Positions 5,847-6,234 of a stretch of DNA of 6,234 nt are shown here, one piece after another (within the stretch, counting starts at the first letter, position 1; every line of letters starts with the position of its first letter). A program made the position numbers and the translations under genes. This stretch comes from an uncultured Bacillaceae bacterium (lineage in GTDB: Bacteria > Bacillota > Bacilli > Bacillales > Caldibacillaceae). The stretch covers positions 1 to 6,234 of the forward strand of contig CALKAK010000185.1 of NCBI GenBank assembly GCA_937983015.1. The letters run 5' to 3'. A model generated the notes under the pieces. The model was given only the letters and a program-made list of their open reading frames with translations. It made no database searches and was not told the DNA's origin.

Positions 5847-6234
5847 ATGCTGGCCGCAGGAATTGTCGTTGAATATAATCCGCTCCACAATGGCCATCTG
5901 TACCATATCCAGCAAACAAGGGAAAAAACCGGCGCGGACTGTCTGATCGCCGTGATGAGTGGGAATTTTTTGCAACGGGGTGAGCCTGCGCTCGTCGATA
6001 AATTCACCCGTACAAAAATGGCCCTAGCCGCAGGCGTCGATCTTGTAGTGGAATTGCCATATGCTTTTTCCACCCAACATGCAGAGATCTTTGCCCGTGG
6101 TGCGGTTGAAATTTTATCAGCCTTGAAATGTACCTATTTAGTATTCGGTAGTGAAGATGGGGATATCTCTCGTTTCGTCAATACGGCAAATCTACTCGCG
6201 CAATAAGGGGAAGAGATTAGCGCATTGCTTCCGC
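5847..6234 (+). pseudogene. tmcAL: tRNA(Met) cytidine acetate ligase TmcAL (YlbM), 5' part, interrupted by an in-frame stop
   Basis: Nucleotidyltransferase-fold enzyme that makes N4-acetylcytidine at the wobble position of elongator tRNA-Met from acetate and ATP. The start is clear: ATG at 5847 with AAGGAGGT (5832-5839) upstream, giving MLAAGIVVEYNPLHNGHLYHI, with the HNGH nucleotide-binding motif at 14-17. Further family matches are VMSGNFLQRGEPALVDK (36-52), RTKMAL, VDLVVELPYAFSTQ, IFARGAVEIL and VFGSEDGDI (to about 107). TAA at 6204-6206 ends the frame after 119 codons, while the family is around 400 residues. The same frame continues after the stop as GEEISALLP to the window edge, which fits the helix expected there, so a single-base nonsense change or a sequencing error is likelier than a real end. 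It is divergent from yceD, as in B. subtilis. Confidence 0.85.

Noticed and set aside
5719..5946. Plus-strand 75-residue open frame overlapping the start of tmcAL in another frame
   Set aside because: It begins inside the candidate tmcAL promoter and overlaps tmcAL, whose start is firmly set by motif and ribosome binding site.
5568..5975. Long N-terminal extension of yceD giving a 308-residue protein
   Set aside because: It would run through the consensus promoter and into tmcAL, and the family starts at MKWS with a good ribosome binding site before 5567.

Overview
The window is chromosomal DNA from a low-to-moderate GC, endospore-forming Firmicute, most likely Bacillaceae. The grounds are the gene order around the division and cell wall (dcw) cluster, strong AGGAGG-type ribosome binding sites, an RsfA/GerR-type sporulation regulator, and a penicillin-binding protein that reads like Bacillus PBP 2B. 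I cannot name the genus. No mobile element, CRISPR array, rRNA or tRNA gene is visible. I found no new multi-gene system; the interesting signals are regulatory sites, a missing block of neighbour genes and one broken gene.

Reading along the minus strand, so from right to left: a perfect consensus sigma-A promoter (5595-5623) drives yceD and rpmF (DUF177 protein and ribosomal protein L32), which end at a terminator (4813-4844). Next is a gerR/ylbO-like regulator (4096-4689) with its own terminator (4062-4089). A lone DUF3397 membrane-protein gene (3458-3850) follows, with a terminator behind it (3388-3418). The dcw operon then starts: mraZ, rsmH, ftsL and pbpB, tightly packed (gaps of 55 and 11 bases, then an 8-base overlap), with pbpB running off the left edge. 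On the plus strand, divergent from yceD, is tmcAL (ylbM). It carries an in-frame stop after 119 codons and runs to the right edge.

The dcw genes cover the start of division and septal wall synthesis. MraZ is the cluster's DNA-binding regulator. RsmH methylates 16S rRNA. FtsL and PBP 2B are membrane partners in the septal peptidoglycan machine. Upstream of mraZ are four GTGG direct repeats at 10-11 base spacing, the last overlapping the mraZ ribosome binding site, which fits an MraZ autoregulatory operator. An 8-bp perfect inverted repeat lies just upstream of them.

B. subtilis has ylbP, panE and bshC between ylbO and mraZ. Here only DUF3397 and about 470 bases of non-coding DNA (3201-3457 and 3851-4095) fill that interval. 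No intergenic gap exceeds 300 bases.
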